Source of the DNA: Candidatus Tidjanibacter faecipullorum
GTDB lineage: Bacteria > Bacteroidota > Bacteroidia > Bacteroidales > Rikenellaceae
NCBI GenBank assembly: GCA_019116245.1
Contig: DXCC01000005.1
Coordinates: forward strand, 46,702 to 110,701
DNA: 64,000 bases
Direction: 5' to 3'
The translations under genes were made by a program, and so were the position numbers. Under the pieces are notes generated by a model. That model searched no databases. It had not been told where the DNA came from and was given only the letters and a program-made list of their open reading frames with translations. Shown in pieces: positions 1 to 8,386 of the stretch (within the stretch, counting starts at the first letter, position 1; the number at the start of each line of letters is the position of its first letter).

Positions 1-306
1 GGTTAAATGCAATGCTCAAGGTGCGCGCCCCTTCCGGTGTGCGCACACTATGTCCCAATAGTTCGCAAAAATAGCTATTTTTTCCAAAAAACCAACGCGC
101 GATCCGATCGTTTCGCGGCGGCAACCCTCCGGTCCGCAGGCTTCGGAGCCCCTTTTCCACAACCTCCCCTCCCGACCGCTCCTCCTCCCCGACACAAAAA
201 AAGACGGGACGGTTTTAGACCGTCCCGTCCGGAACTATGCTGCTACCCGTATCGTCTGCGGTAGCTCTGCGGCCCGACCGGCTGACCGATCCGGCCGCCT
301 GCCGTT
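1..306. other. Left-edge intergenic region
   Basis: No gene is supported here. Visible structure: a perfect 12-bp palindrome GTGTGCGCACAC near 38-49, a 16-bp palindrome AAAAATAGCTATTTTT at 67-82 whose left half contains a minus-strand -7 box (TATTTTTG, positions 73-66), and a minus-strand terminator at 196-229. The -7 box could serve a leftward gene beyond the window edge, but no convincing -33 box goes with it. Confidence 0.5.
196..229 (-). terminator. Terminator of the small HTH gene
   Basis: A perfect 10-bp stem (GACGGGACGG at 203-212 pairing with 220-229) encloses a 7-nt loop. On the minus strand it is followed by a run of seven T (196-202 read in reverse). It lies about 80 bp past the stop codon of the HTH gene and fits an intrinsic terminator for it. 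Confidence 0.8.
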
Positions 307-546
307 CTACTCTCCGAGGATGCGTTTGGCGCAATCGAGAATCGTCGTGTCGTCCAGCGTGACCATGCCGCCGTCGGGTCCGGGCTCGAAGTGAACACCG
401 ACCGTATTGCCGCTGTCGAAATGCTGACCGCCGAAGTAGTTGCGTACCACCTCTTCGTCAATACCCAGTTCTTCTGCGATGCGCTTGGTGCTGCCGCTCG
501 GGAGTGCATCCTTGATACGGCGCAGTTCATTGAAAGTTATCGTCAT
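307..546 (-). CDS. Small helix-turn-helix DNA-binding protein
   Basis: This 79-residue protein has a predicted helix-turn-helix in its first half: residues about 18-40 read STKRIAEELGIDEEVVRNYF, the pattern of a recognition-helix motif in small bacterial regulators. The second half is acidic and predicted to be beta-rich (FEPGPDGGMVTLDDTT). It looks like the short DNA-binding proteins seen singly in Bacteroidales genomes; the regulated genes are unknown. It is monocistronic, divergent from dnaK, and ends in an intrinsic terminator. Upstream (547-640) is AT-rich, as expected for a promoter, but no clear -7 box was found. The HTH assignment rests on sequence pattern only. Confidence 0.75.
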   Translation of the reverse strand: MTITFNELRRIKDALPSGSTKRIAEELGIDEEVVRNYFGGQHFDSGNTVGVHFEPGPDGGMVTLDDTTILDCAKRILGE

Positions 547-960
547 AACAGTATAGGTTTATATAAGGAAAACAACTGTCTCTTTTTCTTGTCTGCGATT
601 TAAAATTAAATATAAAAATCCAATAAAAAAAATTTGTCCCCCTTTTTCTCGCCCCCTCCGACGCCCATTCCGGCGGTTTTCTCACCCCGCAGGCGCGCTA
701 ACCCGCAGGAAACAAACCGGATTAAAAATACGACAATTCATGATAAATTTTCTCCGGAGGGCCTGCCTACGGACGCCCGGACAACCGCCGGGGCCGCTGC
801 CTCGCGCCAACCTCTCTCCCGCCGGCCGCCACGGGCCGTTACACCCTTCCCGGTCCTGGCCGGCCGGCTGGCACGTACCTTATATTAGCTGTCCGGACAG
901 CTGCCAACGGGCGTTCCCTCGAATCTGTCACCGCCAATGCGGCATGCCAGCCGATTTTTC

Positions 961-976
961 TGACAAAGTCGTGTCA
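961..976. promoter_or_regulatory. Inverted repeat TGACA-N6-TGTCA upstream of dnaK
   Basis: TGACA at 961-965 and TGTCA at 972-976 form an inverted repeat about 62 bp upstream of the sigma-54-like -24 element of dnaK. A related element (TGACA then TGTCG) lies upstream of htpG in this window at 29971-29959. This suggests an activator or regulator site shared by the two chaperone genes; the binding protein is unknown. Confidence 0.45.
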
Positions 977-1037
977 CGTCTGCCACTTTTTCCGCCAATC
1001 GTCCCGCCAGACTGCCAATTTCGGGGTGCCGTTCCGG

Positions 1038-1053
1038 TTGGCACGGGGATTGA
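1038..1053 (+). promoter_or_regulatory. Sigma-54-like promoter of dnaK
   Basis: TTGGCACGGGGATTGA matches the RpoN consensus (TGGCACG-N4-TTGC) except for GA in place of GC at -12. The GG (1040-1041) and GA (1052-1053) are separated by exactly 10 bp. The start codon of dnaK follows 71 bp downstream. The matches to htpG and the lipocalin gene strengthen the call; no experiment supports it. Confidence 0.5.
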
Positions 1054-1123
1054 TGAAGTAAAGATGCTCTCACGAGCGAACAAAACGAAACAACAGAAAA
1101 TAACAAATAAAACGTATACAACT

Positions 1124-3040
1124 ATGGGAAAGATCATTGGAATTGACTTGGGTACGACGAACTCCTGCGTAGCAGTGATGGAAGGCAATGAGCCGGTCGT
1201 AATCCCCAACAGCGAAGGTCACCGTACGACGCCGTCGATCGTGGCCTTCACCGAGAACGGTGAGCGTAAGGTAGGTGACCCGGCCAAACGTCAGGCCATC
1301 ACCAACCCGAAGAACACGGTCTTCTCGATCAAACGTTTCATGGGTGAGACCTGCAGCCAGGTTCAGGGCGATATCGCCCGTGTCCCCTACACGGTGGTTT
1401 GCGAGAACAACATGCCGCGTGTGGACATCAACGGCCGTAAATACACCCCGCAGGAGATCTCGGCCATCATCCTGCAGAAGATGAAAAAGACGGCCGAAGA
1501 TTACCTGGGCACGACGGTGGACGAAGCCGTCATCACCGTACCGGCCTACTTCTCCGACTCGCAGCGTCAGGCTACGAAGGAGGCAGGCGAAATCGCCGGT
1601 CTGAAGGTTCGCCGTATCATCAACGAGCCTACGGCCGCCGCGCTGGCCTACGGTCTGGACAAGGCCAACAAGGATATGAAGATCGCCGTATACGACCTCG
1701 GTGGCGGTACGTTCGATATCTCCATCCTGGAGTTGGGCGACGGTGTGTTCGAGGTAAAATCGACCAACGGTGATACCCACCTGGGTGGTGATGACTTCGA
1801 CCACGTCATCATCGACTGGCTGGCCGACGAGTTCATGAAGAGCCACAACGTCGATCTGCGCAAGGACCCGATGGCCATGCAGCGTCTGAAAGAGGCTGCC
1901 GAGAAAGCCAAAATCGAGTTGTCCAGCTCGACGCAGACGGAGATCAACCTGCCGTACATCATGCCGGTGGACGGAATTCCGCAGCACTTGGTAACGACGC
2001 TGACCCGTTCGAAATTCGAGCAGTTGAGCGATCGTCTGATCCAGGCCACCATCGAGCCCTGCCGCAAGGCACTGAGCGATGCCGGTCTGCAGCCCAAAGA
2101 TATCGACGAGGTGATCCTCGTAGGTGGTTCGACCCGTATCCCGGCCATCCAGAAAGTGGTACAGGACTTCTTCGGCAAGGTTCCGTCGAAGAACGTGAAC
2201 CCCGATGAGGTGGTAGCCATCGGTGCTTCGATCCAGGGCGGTGTGCTGACGGGCGAAGTGAAAGACGTGCTGCTGCTGGATGTTACCCCGCTGTCGCTGG
2301 GTATCGAGACGCTGGGCGGTGTCTTCACCAAACTGATCGACGCCAACACGACGATCCCGACCCGCAAGAGCGAAGTCTTCTCGACGGCTGCCGACAACCA
2401 GCCTTCCGTCGAGATCCACGTCCTGCAGGGTGAGCGTCCCATGGCACGCGACAACAAGACGATCGGCCGGTTCCACCTGGACGGCATTCCTGCCGCACCG
2501 CGTGGAGTGCCTCAGATCGAGGTAACGTTCGATATCGATGCCAACGGTATTCTGAACGTATCGGCCCGCGACAAAGGCACCGGCAAGGAGCAGACGATCC
2601 GTATCGAGGCATCGTCGGGTCTGACCGAGCAGGAGATCCAGCGCATGCGTGACGAGGCCAAGGCCAACGAGGCCAAAGACCGCGAGGAGCGCGAGAAAGT
2701 CGACAAGGTAAATGCCGCCGACACGCTGATCTTCTCGACCGAGAAACAGCTCAAGGAGTACGGTGACAAGATCCCGGCCGACAAGAAAGCCAACATCGAG
2801 AGCGCCCTGGCTGCTCTGAAGAGCGCCCACAGCGCAGGCAACGTGGCCGACATCGACGCCGCTACGCAGAAGCTGAACGACGCATGGCAGGCTGCTTCGC
2901 AGGAGATGTACTCGGCACAGCAGCAGGCCGGAGCAAATGCCGGTCAGCAGCAGACGGGTAACGCAGGCGCAGGCCAGCAGGCAGGCGGTGCGAACAACGA
3001 CGGCGGCGTAACCGACGTGGACTTCGAGGAAGTGAAATAG
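1124..3040 (+). CDS. dnaK: Chaperone protein DnaK (Hsp70)
   Basis: A 638-residue Hsp70, the normal length for bacterial DnaK. It binds exposed hydrophobic segments of unfolded proteins in the cytoplasm, cycling with ATP and its co-chaperones DnaJ and GrpE, neither of which is in this window. The start at 1124 gives the canonical N-terminus [18 protein letters not shown] with the phosphate-1 loop. The phosphate-2 motif DLGGGTFD is present, as is the interdomain linker [14 protein letters not shown] before the substrate-binding domain, and a Gln/Gly-rich tail ends in DVDFEEVK, close to the usual EEVK-type end. The gene is monocistronic with a sigma-54-like promoter and a strong terminator, consistent with stress control. 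Confidence 0.98.
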   Translation: MGKIIGIDLGTTNSCVAVMEGNEPVVIPNSEGHRTTPSIVAFTENGERKVGDPAKRQAITNPKNTVFSIKRFMGETCSQVQGDIARVPYTVVCENNMPRVDINGRKYTPQEISAIILQKMKKTAEDYLGTTVDEAVITVPAYFSDSQRQATKEAGEIAGLKVRRIINEPTAAALAYGLDKANKDMKIAVYDLGGGTFDISILELGDGVFEVKSTNGDTHLGGDDFDHVIIDWLADEFMKSHNVDLRKDPMAMQRLKEAAEKAKIELSSSTQTEINLPYIMPVDGIPQHLVTTLTRSKFEQLSDRLIQATIEPCRKALSDAGLQPKDIDEVILVGGSTRIPAIQKVVQDFFGKVPSKNVNPDEVVAIGASIQGGVLTGEVKDVLLLDVTPLSLGIETLGGVFTKLIDANTTIPTRKSEVFSTAADNQPSVEIHVLQGERPMARDNKTIGRFHLDGIPAAPRGVPQIEVTFDIDANGILNVSARDKGTGKEQTIRIEASSGLTEQEIQRMRDEAKANEAKDREEREKVDKVNAADTLIFSTEKQLKEYGDKIPADKKANIESALAALKSAHSAGNVADIDAATQKLNDAWQAASQEMYSAQQQAGANAGQQQTGNAGAGQQAGGANNDGGVTDVDFEEVK

Positions 3041-3055
3041 TCACTGCCCTCTGAC

Positions 3056-3093
3056 AAAAAGAGGATGCTTTGCAAAAGGCATCCTCTTTTTTT
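3056..3093 (+). terminator. dnaK terminator
   Basis: The arms AAAAAGAGGATGC (3056-3068) and its complement (3079-3091) enclose a 10-nt loop and run into a T tract. It begins 16 bp after the dnaK stop codon. A tracts on the left also allow use from the other strand. Confidence 0.9.
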
Positions 3094-3362
3094 ATGTCCA
3101 TACCGGTACGGCCGCAACTTCGTTCAGCGGCTGCCGTCCGCAGGGGAACGCCCTTTTTTTTCAACGCAGTCATCGACAGACCGTCACCGCCCGGTACGCA
3201 CCCCAACTTACCAACGGGCGGCAGGTTGGCAGCGGCGGATCGGCAGTGCCCGTCCGCCGGAGGAGCCGTCCCTACGAGATGCCGGAGCGATACCGGATAC
3301 TGCCGGTTTCCAGTTTTCAGTTTCCGCGCCCCGCTCCCGCTCCATCACCCCCTTCCAACAGC
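3094..3362. other. Intergenic region between convergent genes
   Basis: No gene, promoter or repeat is supported between the dnaK terminator and the hairpin that ends the DPP IV gene. The short open frames across it have no recognisable domain and no upstream signals. Confidence 0.5.
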
Positions 3363-3397
3363 AAGTGGGCTGCCCGAAAGGTTCGGGCAGCCCACTT
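3363..3397 (-). terminator. Hairpin downstream of DPP IV
   Basis: A perfect 16-bp inverted repeat (3363-3378 with 3382-3397) encloses a 3-nt loop, 47 bp past the stop codon of the minus-strand peptidase gene. It lacks a long T run on either strand, so it may act as a terminator or as a 3'-end stabilising hairpin. Confidence 0.65.
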
Positions 3398-3443
3398 TTG
3401 CGTAACCGGTTCCGGTCTCGGATGAGGCCGGAGGCTGAAACCG

Positions 3444-5663
3444 TTACAAGTGCTCCAGACAGTAGTCCACCATCTTCTGGCGCACGTGGGCACGGCCGTA
3501 GGGCAACATCGAGTGGTTGTCGTCCGTGTAGATCATCATGTCGAACGGCTTGCCCGCCTTGACCAGCTCATGGGCCATCTTGTAACTGTTCTGCGGATGG
3601 ACGTTGTCGTCCGCCGAGCCGTGCATCAGCAGCAGGCGCCCCTGAAGCCCATCGGCATAGCCCAGCGGCGAGGGCAGGTCGTACCCCTCGGCATTCTCCT
3701 GCGGCAGGCCGTTCACGCGTTCGGTATAGACCGAATCGTAGTAGCGCCACGAGGTGACCGGAGCCACCGAAATGGCCATCCGGAAGACATCGCCTCCCTT
3801 AAGGATGCAGTTGAGAGACATGAAGCCGCCGTAGCTCCAGCCGTAGATGCCCACACGTGCCGGATCGACATAGGGCAACGTGGCCACATAGCGGCCGAAG
3901 TCGATCTGATCCTCCGTCTCGAGCAGTCCCATGCGACCGTAGGTCAGCTTCTTGAAGTGCTCGCCACGGCCGCCCGTACCGCGCGGATCCATGCAAACGA
4001 CGATGTAACCCTCCTGCACGAGCGCATCCTCCCAGTCCACGAACCAGCGGTCGAGCACCTGCTGCGAAGCGGGGCCGCTGTACTGGGTCAGCAGCACGGG
4101 ATAACGCTTCGAGGGATCGAAGTCGTGGGGTTTGACGATGTAGTAGTTCAGCTCAAGGGGCCGGCCGTCGCGCTCGACGGTAAAGGTGTGGAACTCCTTG
4201 ACGGGGTAGTTCACCTGTGCGGCGTAGGCCTTCAGCGCGGCGTTCTCCTCCAGCGTACGGATCCGGCGGCCGCTGTCGCCCTTGTGGAGGGTCACCACGG
4301 TCGGTGTCGAGGAGTTGGAGAAGTAGCTGATGTAATATTTGCAACCCTGGCTGGGCGCGATGCGGTAGGTGCCCTCGCCCTCGGTCAGGCGCCGTTTGCC
4401 GCCGCCGTCCGTATTGATCACATAGAGGTTGTTGCGCAGGGGCGAGGTCTCGTTGGAGAGGAACCAGATGTGCTCGTCGGTGGCGCAGACCAGATCGCGC
4501 ACCTCCCAGTCACCGGCCGTCAGCGGATAGAGCAGCCCCTCCTGCACGTCATACATGTAGAGGTGCATGAATCCGGTGCGGGTCTCGTTCTTGACCACGA
4601 AGCGGCGGCCGTCGGGCAGGAAGGTGATGGCCGTACCGATGTTGTCGATATACTTGTCGGAGGCCTCCTCGTAGATGATCTGCTGCGCCCCCTGCAGGTT
4701 GTCCATCAGCACGCGCAGGCGGTTCTGCAGGCGGTTGATGCGGTAGAAATAGAGCTTGCCGTCAGGCGTCCAGCCGAAATAGGGCATATAGTAGTCCTCC
4801 GTAAAGAGAGCACGGTCGGCGGCAGTATCCCCCTCGGCCGAGGCGGTCATCTCGACGGGCACCGTCTCGTTCCGGTCCAGGTCATAGACATGGAGCGTCA
4901 CCACGGCATTCTCCTCGCCGGCCGCCGGGTATTTGTAGGTAAAGCGGCGCGGGTAGAGCGGATCGGTCACCGCACCGGCCTCCGCCTCGGTGTAGAGATC
5001 GAGACTGTACTCCTTCACGCGGCTCTCGTCGAAGCGCAGGAAGGCGAGCTTGCGTCCGTCCGGCGACCAGCGCAGCGCCTCGGCCAGTCCCCACTCCTCC
5101 TCGTAGACCCAGTCGGGCAGGCCGTTGATGATGTGGTTGGCCTCGCCGTCGAAGGTCACGCGCGTCTCGGCACCGGTGGCCATGTCGCGCATGTAGATGT
5201 CGTTGCCGAGCACAAAGGCCACCCGGTCGCCGTCGGGCGCGCAGACGGCATAGCGCACGCTGTCGCTCGGCGAGAGCCACTGGCCCGTCCGGCCGGCAAT
5301 GTCATAGATCATGTAGCGTGAAAAGGCCGAACGCCGGTAGAGGGGCCGGCTGTCGATGCGGAAGACGATCTTGTCCTCGTTGGCACTCAGTTCATACCCG
5401 GAGATCCGCCCGGCCTCGACCCCCATCTCCTCCGGGGTGGAGAGGGTGCGCACCGTACGGCCGGTGGCATAGGCATGCTGCACGACCGCCCCGTTCTCGA
5501 GGGTCGTGTAATGGGCACCGTCAGCCATGGAGCGGACACCGGCCACAGTTTTCGGCGTGAACCGGCCGGCCGCCACGTCCGCATAGGTAAAGGAGGGCGA
5601 CGCACCGAAAGCGGTCGTCCCCAGCGCGACGGCTGCCGCCGCGGTCAGAAAGAAATTTTTCAT
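3444..5663 (-). CDS. Dipeptidyl peptidase IV family serine peptidase (S9B)
   Basis: A 739-residue exported prolyl peptidase that removes X-Pro or X-Ala dipeptides from peptide N-termini, probably in the periplasm or at the outer membrane, for peptide use. It has a signal peptide (hydrophobic core AAAAVALGTTAFGA, cleavage near residue 21), an eight-bladed-propeller-like N-terminal region, and an alpha/beta hydrolase domain at the C-terminus. The nucleophile motif GWSYGG is near residue 609, the acid in DDNVH near 688 and the histidine in DDNHSM near 718. The motif WVYEEEW supplies the Glu pair that binds the substrate amino terminus in DPP IV. Length and motif order match full-length bacterial DPP IV. 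It lies upstream-adjacent to nadC on the same strand (about 100 bp apart), with no obvious functional link. Confidence 0.93.
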   Translation of the reverse strand: MKNFFLTAAAAVALGTTAFGASPSFTYADVAAGRFTPKTVAGVRSMADGAHYTTLENGAVVQHAYATGRTVRTLSTPEEMGVEAGRISGYELSANEDKIVFRIDSRPLYRRSAFSRYMIYDIAGRTGQWLSPSDSVRYAVCAPDGDRVAFVLGNDIYMRDMATGAETRVTFDGEANHIINGLPDWVYEEEWGLAEALRWSPDGRKLAFLRFDESRVKEYSLDLYTEAEAGAVTDPLYPRRFTYKYPAAGEENAVVTLHVYDLDRNETVPVEMTASAEGDTAADRALFTEDYYMPYFGWTPDGKLYFYRINRLQNRLRVLMDNLQGAQQIIYEEASDKYIDNIGTAITFLPDGRRFVVKNETRTGFMHLYMYDVQEGLLYPLTAGDWEVRDLVCATDEHIWFLSNETSPLRNNLYVINTDGGGKRRLTEGEGTYRIAPSQGCKYYISYFSNSSTPTVVTLHKGDSGRRIRTLEENAALKAYAAQVNYPVKEFHTFTVERDGRPLELNYYIVKPHDFDPSKRYPVLLTQYSGPASQQVLDRWFVDWEDALVQEGYIVVCMDPRGTGGRGEHFKKLTYGRMGLLETEDQIDFGRYVATLPYVDPARVGIYGWSYGGFMSLNCILKGGDVFRMAISVAPVTSWRYYDSVYTERVNGLPQENAEGYDLPSPLGYADGLQGRLLLMHGSADDNVHPQNSYKMAHELVKAGKPFDMMIYTDDNHSMLPYGRAHVRQKMVDYCLEHL

Positions 5664-5764
5664 GCTTTTCTTTTAAACGGTTGCGGCCGGCCGCGGCATC
5701 TGCCTGCCGGGCCCGCCGATGGAAGCGAAGCCGCCCGCCCCGACCGGAGCAGGCACCTCCGCCG

Positions 5765-6619
5765 TTACTTGCAGGCCTTGAGGCTCATGTCCAGGCTGCT
5801 GATGTGGTGGGTCAGCGCACCGACCGACACGAAATCGACGCCGCACTCGGCATAGGCACGCATCGTTTCGAGCGTGATGCCGCCCGAGGATTCGATCTCG
5901 CAGCGGCCGTCGATCTTCTCCACGGCGCGGCGGGTCATCTCCACCGAGAAGTTGTCGAGCATGATGCGGTCGGCACCTCCGGCAGCAAACACCTCGTCGA
6001 TATCCTCCAACGAACGCACCTCAATCTCGATCGGCAGCGACCGGCCCTGCTCAGTCAGATAGCGACGCACGGCGCCGAGGGCGTTGGCAATGCCTCCGGC
6101 AAAGTCGATGTGGTTGTCCTTCAGCAGGATCATGTCAAACAGGCCCATGCGGTGGTTCTCGCCACCGCCCAGCCGCACGGCCATCTTCTCCAGCACGCGC
6201 ATGCCGGGGGTCGTCTTGCGGGTGTCGAGCACGCGGCAACCGGTTCCCTCCAGCTCGCGGACATAACGCGCCGTGCAGGTGGCCACGCCGCTCATGCGCT
6301 GCATGATGTTGAGCAGGATGCGCTCGGCCTGCAGCAGCGAGATGATGCGCCCCTCGACATAGAAGGCCACGTCACCGACATGCACCGGCTGACCGTCCTC
6401 GATGCGCTGGTCGAACTGCACGTCGGGGTCGAGCCGGCGGAGCACCATGCGGGCCACCTCGATGCCGGCAATGACACCCTCCTGCTTGACGAGCAGGCGC
6501 ATCCGGCCCCGCTCCTCATGGGGAATCGTAGCCAGGGAGGTGTGATCGCCGTCGCCGATGTCCTCCTTGATGGCCAACTCGATCAACTCTTCTACGAAAG
6601 GAATATATTCCGTCTTCAT
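5765..6619 (-). CDS. nadC: Nicotinate-nucleotide pyrophosphorylase (quinolinate phosphoribosyltransferase)
   Basis: A 284-residue enzyme that converts quinolinate and PRPP to nicotinate mononucleotide, the last step unique to de novo NAD synthesis. The N-terminal half contains LAIKEDIGDGDHTSLATIP. The alpha/beta-barrel half contains the quinolinate-binding DTRKTTPGMR and the KDNHI motif with active-site lysine. Length is typical. It has its own Bacteroidota promoter (TTTG-N19-TATCTTTG, minus strand 6685-6655). nadA and nadB are not in the window; nadD is at 45.1-45.7 kb. Confidence 0.97.
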   Translation of the reverse strand: MKTEYIPFVEELIELAIKEDIGDGDHTSLATIPHEERGRMRLLVKQEGVIAGIEVARMVLRRLDPDVQFDQRIEDGQPVHVGDVAFYVEGRIISLLQAERILLNIMQRMSGVATCTARYVRELEGTGCRVLDTRKTTPGMRVLEKMAVRLGGGENHRMGLFDMILLKDNHIDFAGGIANALGAVRRYLTEQGRSLPIEIEVRSLEDIDEVFAAGGADRIMLDNFSVEMTRRAVEKIDGRCEIESSGGITLETMRAYAECGVDFVSVGALTHHISSLDMSLKACK

Positions 6620-6654
6620 TTCTGTCCGATTTTAAAAATGGATTTGCAATGTCG

Positions 6655-6685
6655 CAAAGATAGCCATTTTTCAGGGTGTCGCAAA
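6655..6685 (-). promoter_or_regulatory. Promoter of nadC
   Basis: On the minus strand TTTG (6685-6682) is followed after 19 bp by TATCTTTG (6662-6655), a full match to the Bacteroidota primary-sigma consensus. The nadC start codon lies 36 bp further on. Confidence 0.85.
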
Positions 6686-6757
6686 GGGGACCGTCCCGGC
6701 GCAGATCGACCATTTTTCCGCCTTTTTATGTACTTTTATACCCAAATCGGCCATTCC

Positions 6758-7536
6758 ATGTTCGCACCTACGCTTGCCGCCTTCCGCGAAACGCTGCTCT
6801 GCCCCGAGGGACGCTTCCGCACGCTCGGGACCCCCCGCTGCGAATGCGACGTCCGCGGCGAACCCCTCCTGCGGGCGGCTGTGCCGTGGTGGTCCGCGCC
6901 GAAAGCGGCGGCCGGAGCTATGCCCTGAAAGGCTACCTGCGTCCCCGGACCCAGCGCGCCGACCTGTATGCCGCGCTGGACCGCTACCCCTCCTCCCTGC
7001 GCTACCCCGTCCGCTACCTGCCCGGGAAGATCTACCTCTACGTAACGGACCGGGGCGCCTGGTACGACCTGCTGGCTGCCGACTGGGCCGAGGGCCACAC
7101 CCTCGACTATGCGATCCGGCGGGCCCTGCACTACCGTTCATCGGCCGACCTGACGGCCCTGTCGCGGGCTTTCGAGGCGATGGCCGCCGAGCTGCTCGCC
7201 CAACCGTGGGCACACGGCGACCTGAAACCCTCCAACATCATGGTCACGCCGTCCGGTACCCTGCGCCTGATCGACTACGACGGCGCCTTCGTTCCCGAAC
7301 GGGCCGCCGAAACGGCCGCCGATCCCGCTCCGGCCGCGCCGTGCAGTTCCGAGTGTCTGCCGTTCGTTCCCGAGCGGATCGCAGACGGCACCGACCGCAA
7401 CTACCGCGCGGCGCTGCTCCGGGCCGAAAACCGCCGCGACGAACGGCTGGTCGCCCTGCTGCATGCCCTCCGGGCCCCGGAACCCGCTCTGCCAGCCCTG
7501 GCCGATCTGCTCCGCGCCCCCTCCAAAAACCGATAA
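6758..7536 (+). CDS. Protein-kinase-fold protein, first gene of the kinase/VWA/WG cassette (apparent frameshift)
   Basis: About 259 residues if one base is restored. The first frame, from ATG 6758, encodes an N-terminus (CPEGRFRTLGTPRCECDVRG) that matches the start of the third gene of the cassette (NPQGRFRTLRGV). The reading then moves to another frame near 6873, where CAVVVRAE and YALKGYL begin a kinase N-lobe. One extra G in the GGG at 6873-6875 would join them. Kinase residues are kept: the ATP-binding Lys in YALKGY (about residue 58), catalytic Asp and Asn in HGDLKPSN (Asp about 155), and DYDG (about 173) in place of DFG. The C-lobe is short. The likely role is phosphorylation or signalling with the VWA and WG partners; substrate unknown. 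If the frameshift is real, a downstream GTG near 6886 could still give a truncated product. Confidence 0.7.
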
Positions 7537-7549
7537 CACAAGAGACTCC

Positions 7550-8377
7550 ATGTACACCACCCGTATCGACGAAGAACACCGCTCCGGCTCCATGGCCGAG
7601 GAGACCCGGCTGGACGGCATGACCATGACCCGTGCCGAAGCCGTGGCCTGCCTCATCAACCAGCTGCTCGACGAACTGCTGGGCCGCATGCGGCGCGCCG
7701 ACCGCGTGCGCGACTGCCTCGACATCGCCCTGCTGGAATATGCCGGCGACGGCGTCGTGCCGCTGCTTTCGCCCGACGGCGGTTTTGTCCCGGTGGCAGA
7801 ACTGCTCCGACGCCCCGTCGAGGTGCGCCCCCGCCACGTCCTGCGCCGCCTTCCCTCGGGCAATCAGGTGGCTGCCACCATTCCCCAGCGTCAGTGGATC
7901 GACGCCAAAGCCTCCGGAAATACCCCCATGCGGGCCGCCTTCGACGAAGCGGAACGCCTGGCCCGCCGCTGGTGCACCCACCCGGCCCACCGCAACAGTT
8001 TTCCGCCGATCGTCATCAACATCACCGACGGCGAAGCCTCCGATGCCGACGACGAGGAACTGCTCGCCGCCGCCGAACGGCTGCGGGCCCTGTCCACCGG
8101 AGACGGCAACCTGCTGCTGTTCAACATCCACCTGGCCTCCGAGACGGACGATCCGGCCGACTCGCTGCGCTTCCCCTCCGAAACGGACCGGCTGCCCGAC
8201 CGTCCCCACGCACGCCTGCTGTATGCGCTCTCCAGCACACTGCCCTCCTGCTACGACGAGGCCATCCGGACCGAACGCCCCGAGGGAAGACCGCCCTTCC
8301 GCGCCGTCAGCTACAACTGCCCCATCAACACGCTGTTCGCCGTACTGACCGTCGGCACGACCGCCGCCATACTCTGA
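7550..8377 (+). CDS. Von Willebrand factor A (VWA) domain protein, second gene of the cassette
   Basis: A 275-residue protein starting 13 bp after the kinase stop. VWA features: SGSM at residues 13-16, a metal-site Thr in NTPM (about 125), and INITDGE, the strand plus Asp loop near 160. The first beta strand and first Asp of the MIDAS metal motif (normally a hydrophobic strand then DxSxS) are missing: the N-terminus reads IDEEHRSGSM, with His where Asp is expected. An internal deletion between two RS-coding repeats would explain this. VWA proteins beside kinases usually act as metal-dependent binding scaffolds; here metal binding may be impaired. The start at 7550 (MYTTRID) was chosen because upstream residues are not protein-like and overlap the kinase gene. 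Confidence 0.8.
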   Translation: MYTTRIDEEHRSGSMAEETRLDGMTMTRAEAVACLINQLLDELLGRMRRADRVRDCLDIALLEYAGDGVVPLLSPDGGFVPVAELLRRPVEVRPRHVLRRLPSGNQVAATIPQRQWIDAKASGNTPMRAAFDEAERLARRWCTHPAHRNSFPPIVINITDGEASDADDEELLAAAERLRALSTGDGNLLLFNIHLASETDDPADSLRFPSETDRLPDRPHARLLYALSSTLPSCYDEAIRTERPEGRPPFRAVSYNCPINTLFAVLTVGTTAAIL

Positions 8378-8386
8378 TCCGCCGCC

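Larger units (their letters stand above)
547..1123. other. Long upstream region of dnaK
   Basis: A 577-bp stretch without a supportable gene. 547-640 is AT-rich upstream sequence of the HTH gene. The dnaK-proximal part (about 900-1060) holds repeated TGCCA/TGTCA-like words, an inverted repeat TGACA-N6-TGTCA at 961-976 and a sigma-54-like promoter at 1038-1053. An open frame continues upstream from dnaK, but its residues before 1124 are not DnaK-like, so this DNA is read as regulatory. Confidence 0.6.

Noticed and set aside
1070..2830. Long open frame on the strand opposite dnaK
   Set aside because: It is the mirror of a highly conserved GC-rich gene; the residues show no domain, and no promoter fits. 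The same holds for the long frames opposite DPP IV, nadC, typA, rpsA, htpG and other genes.
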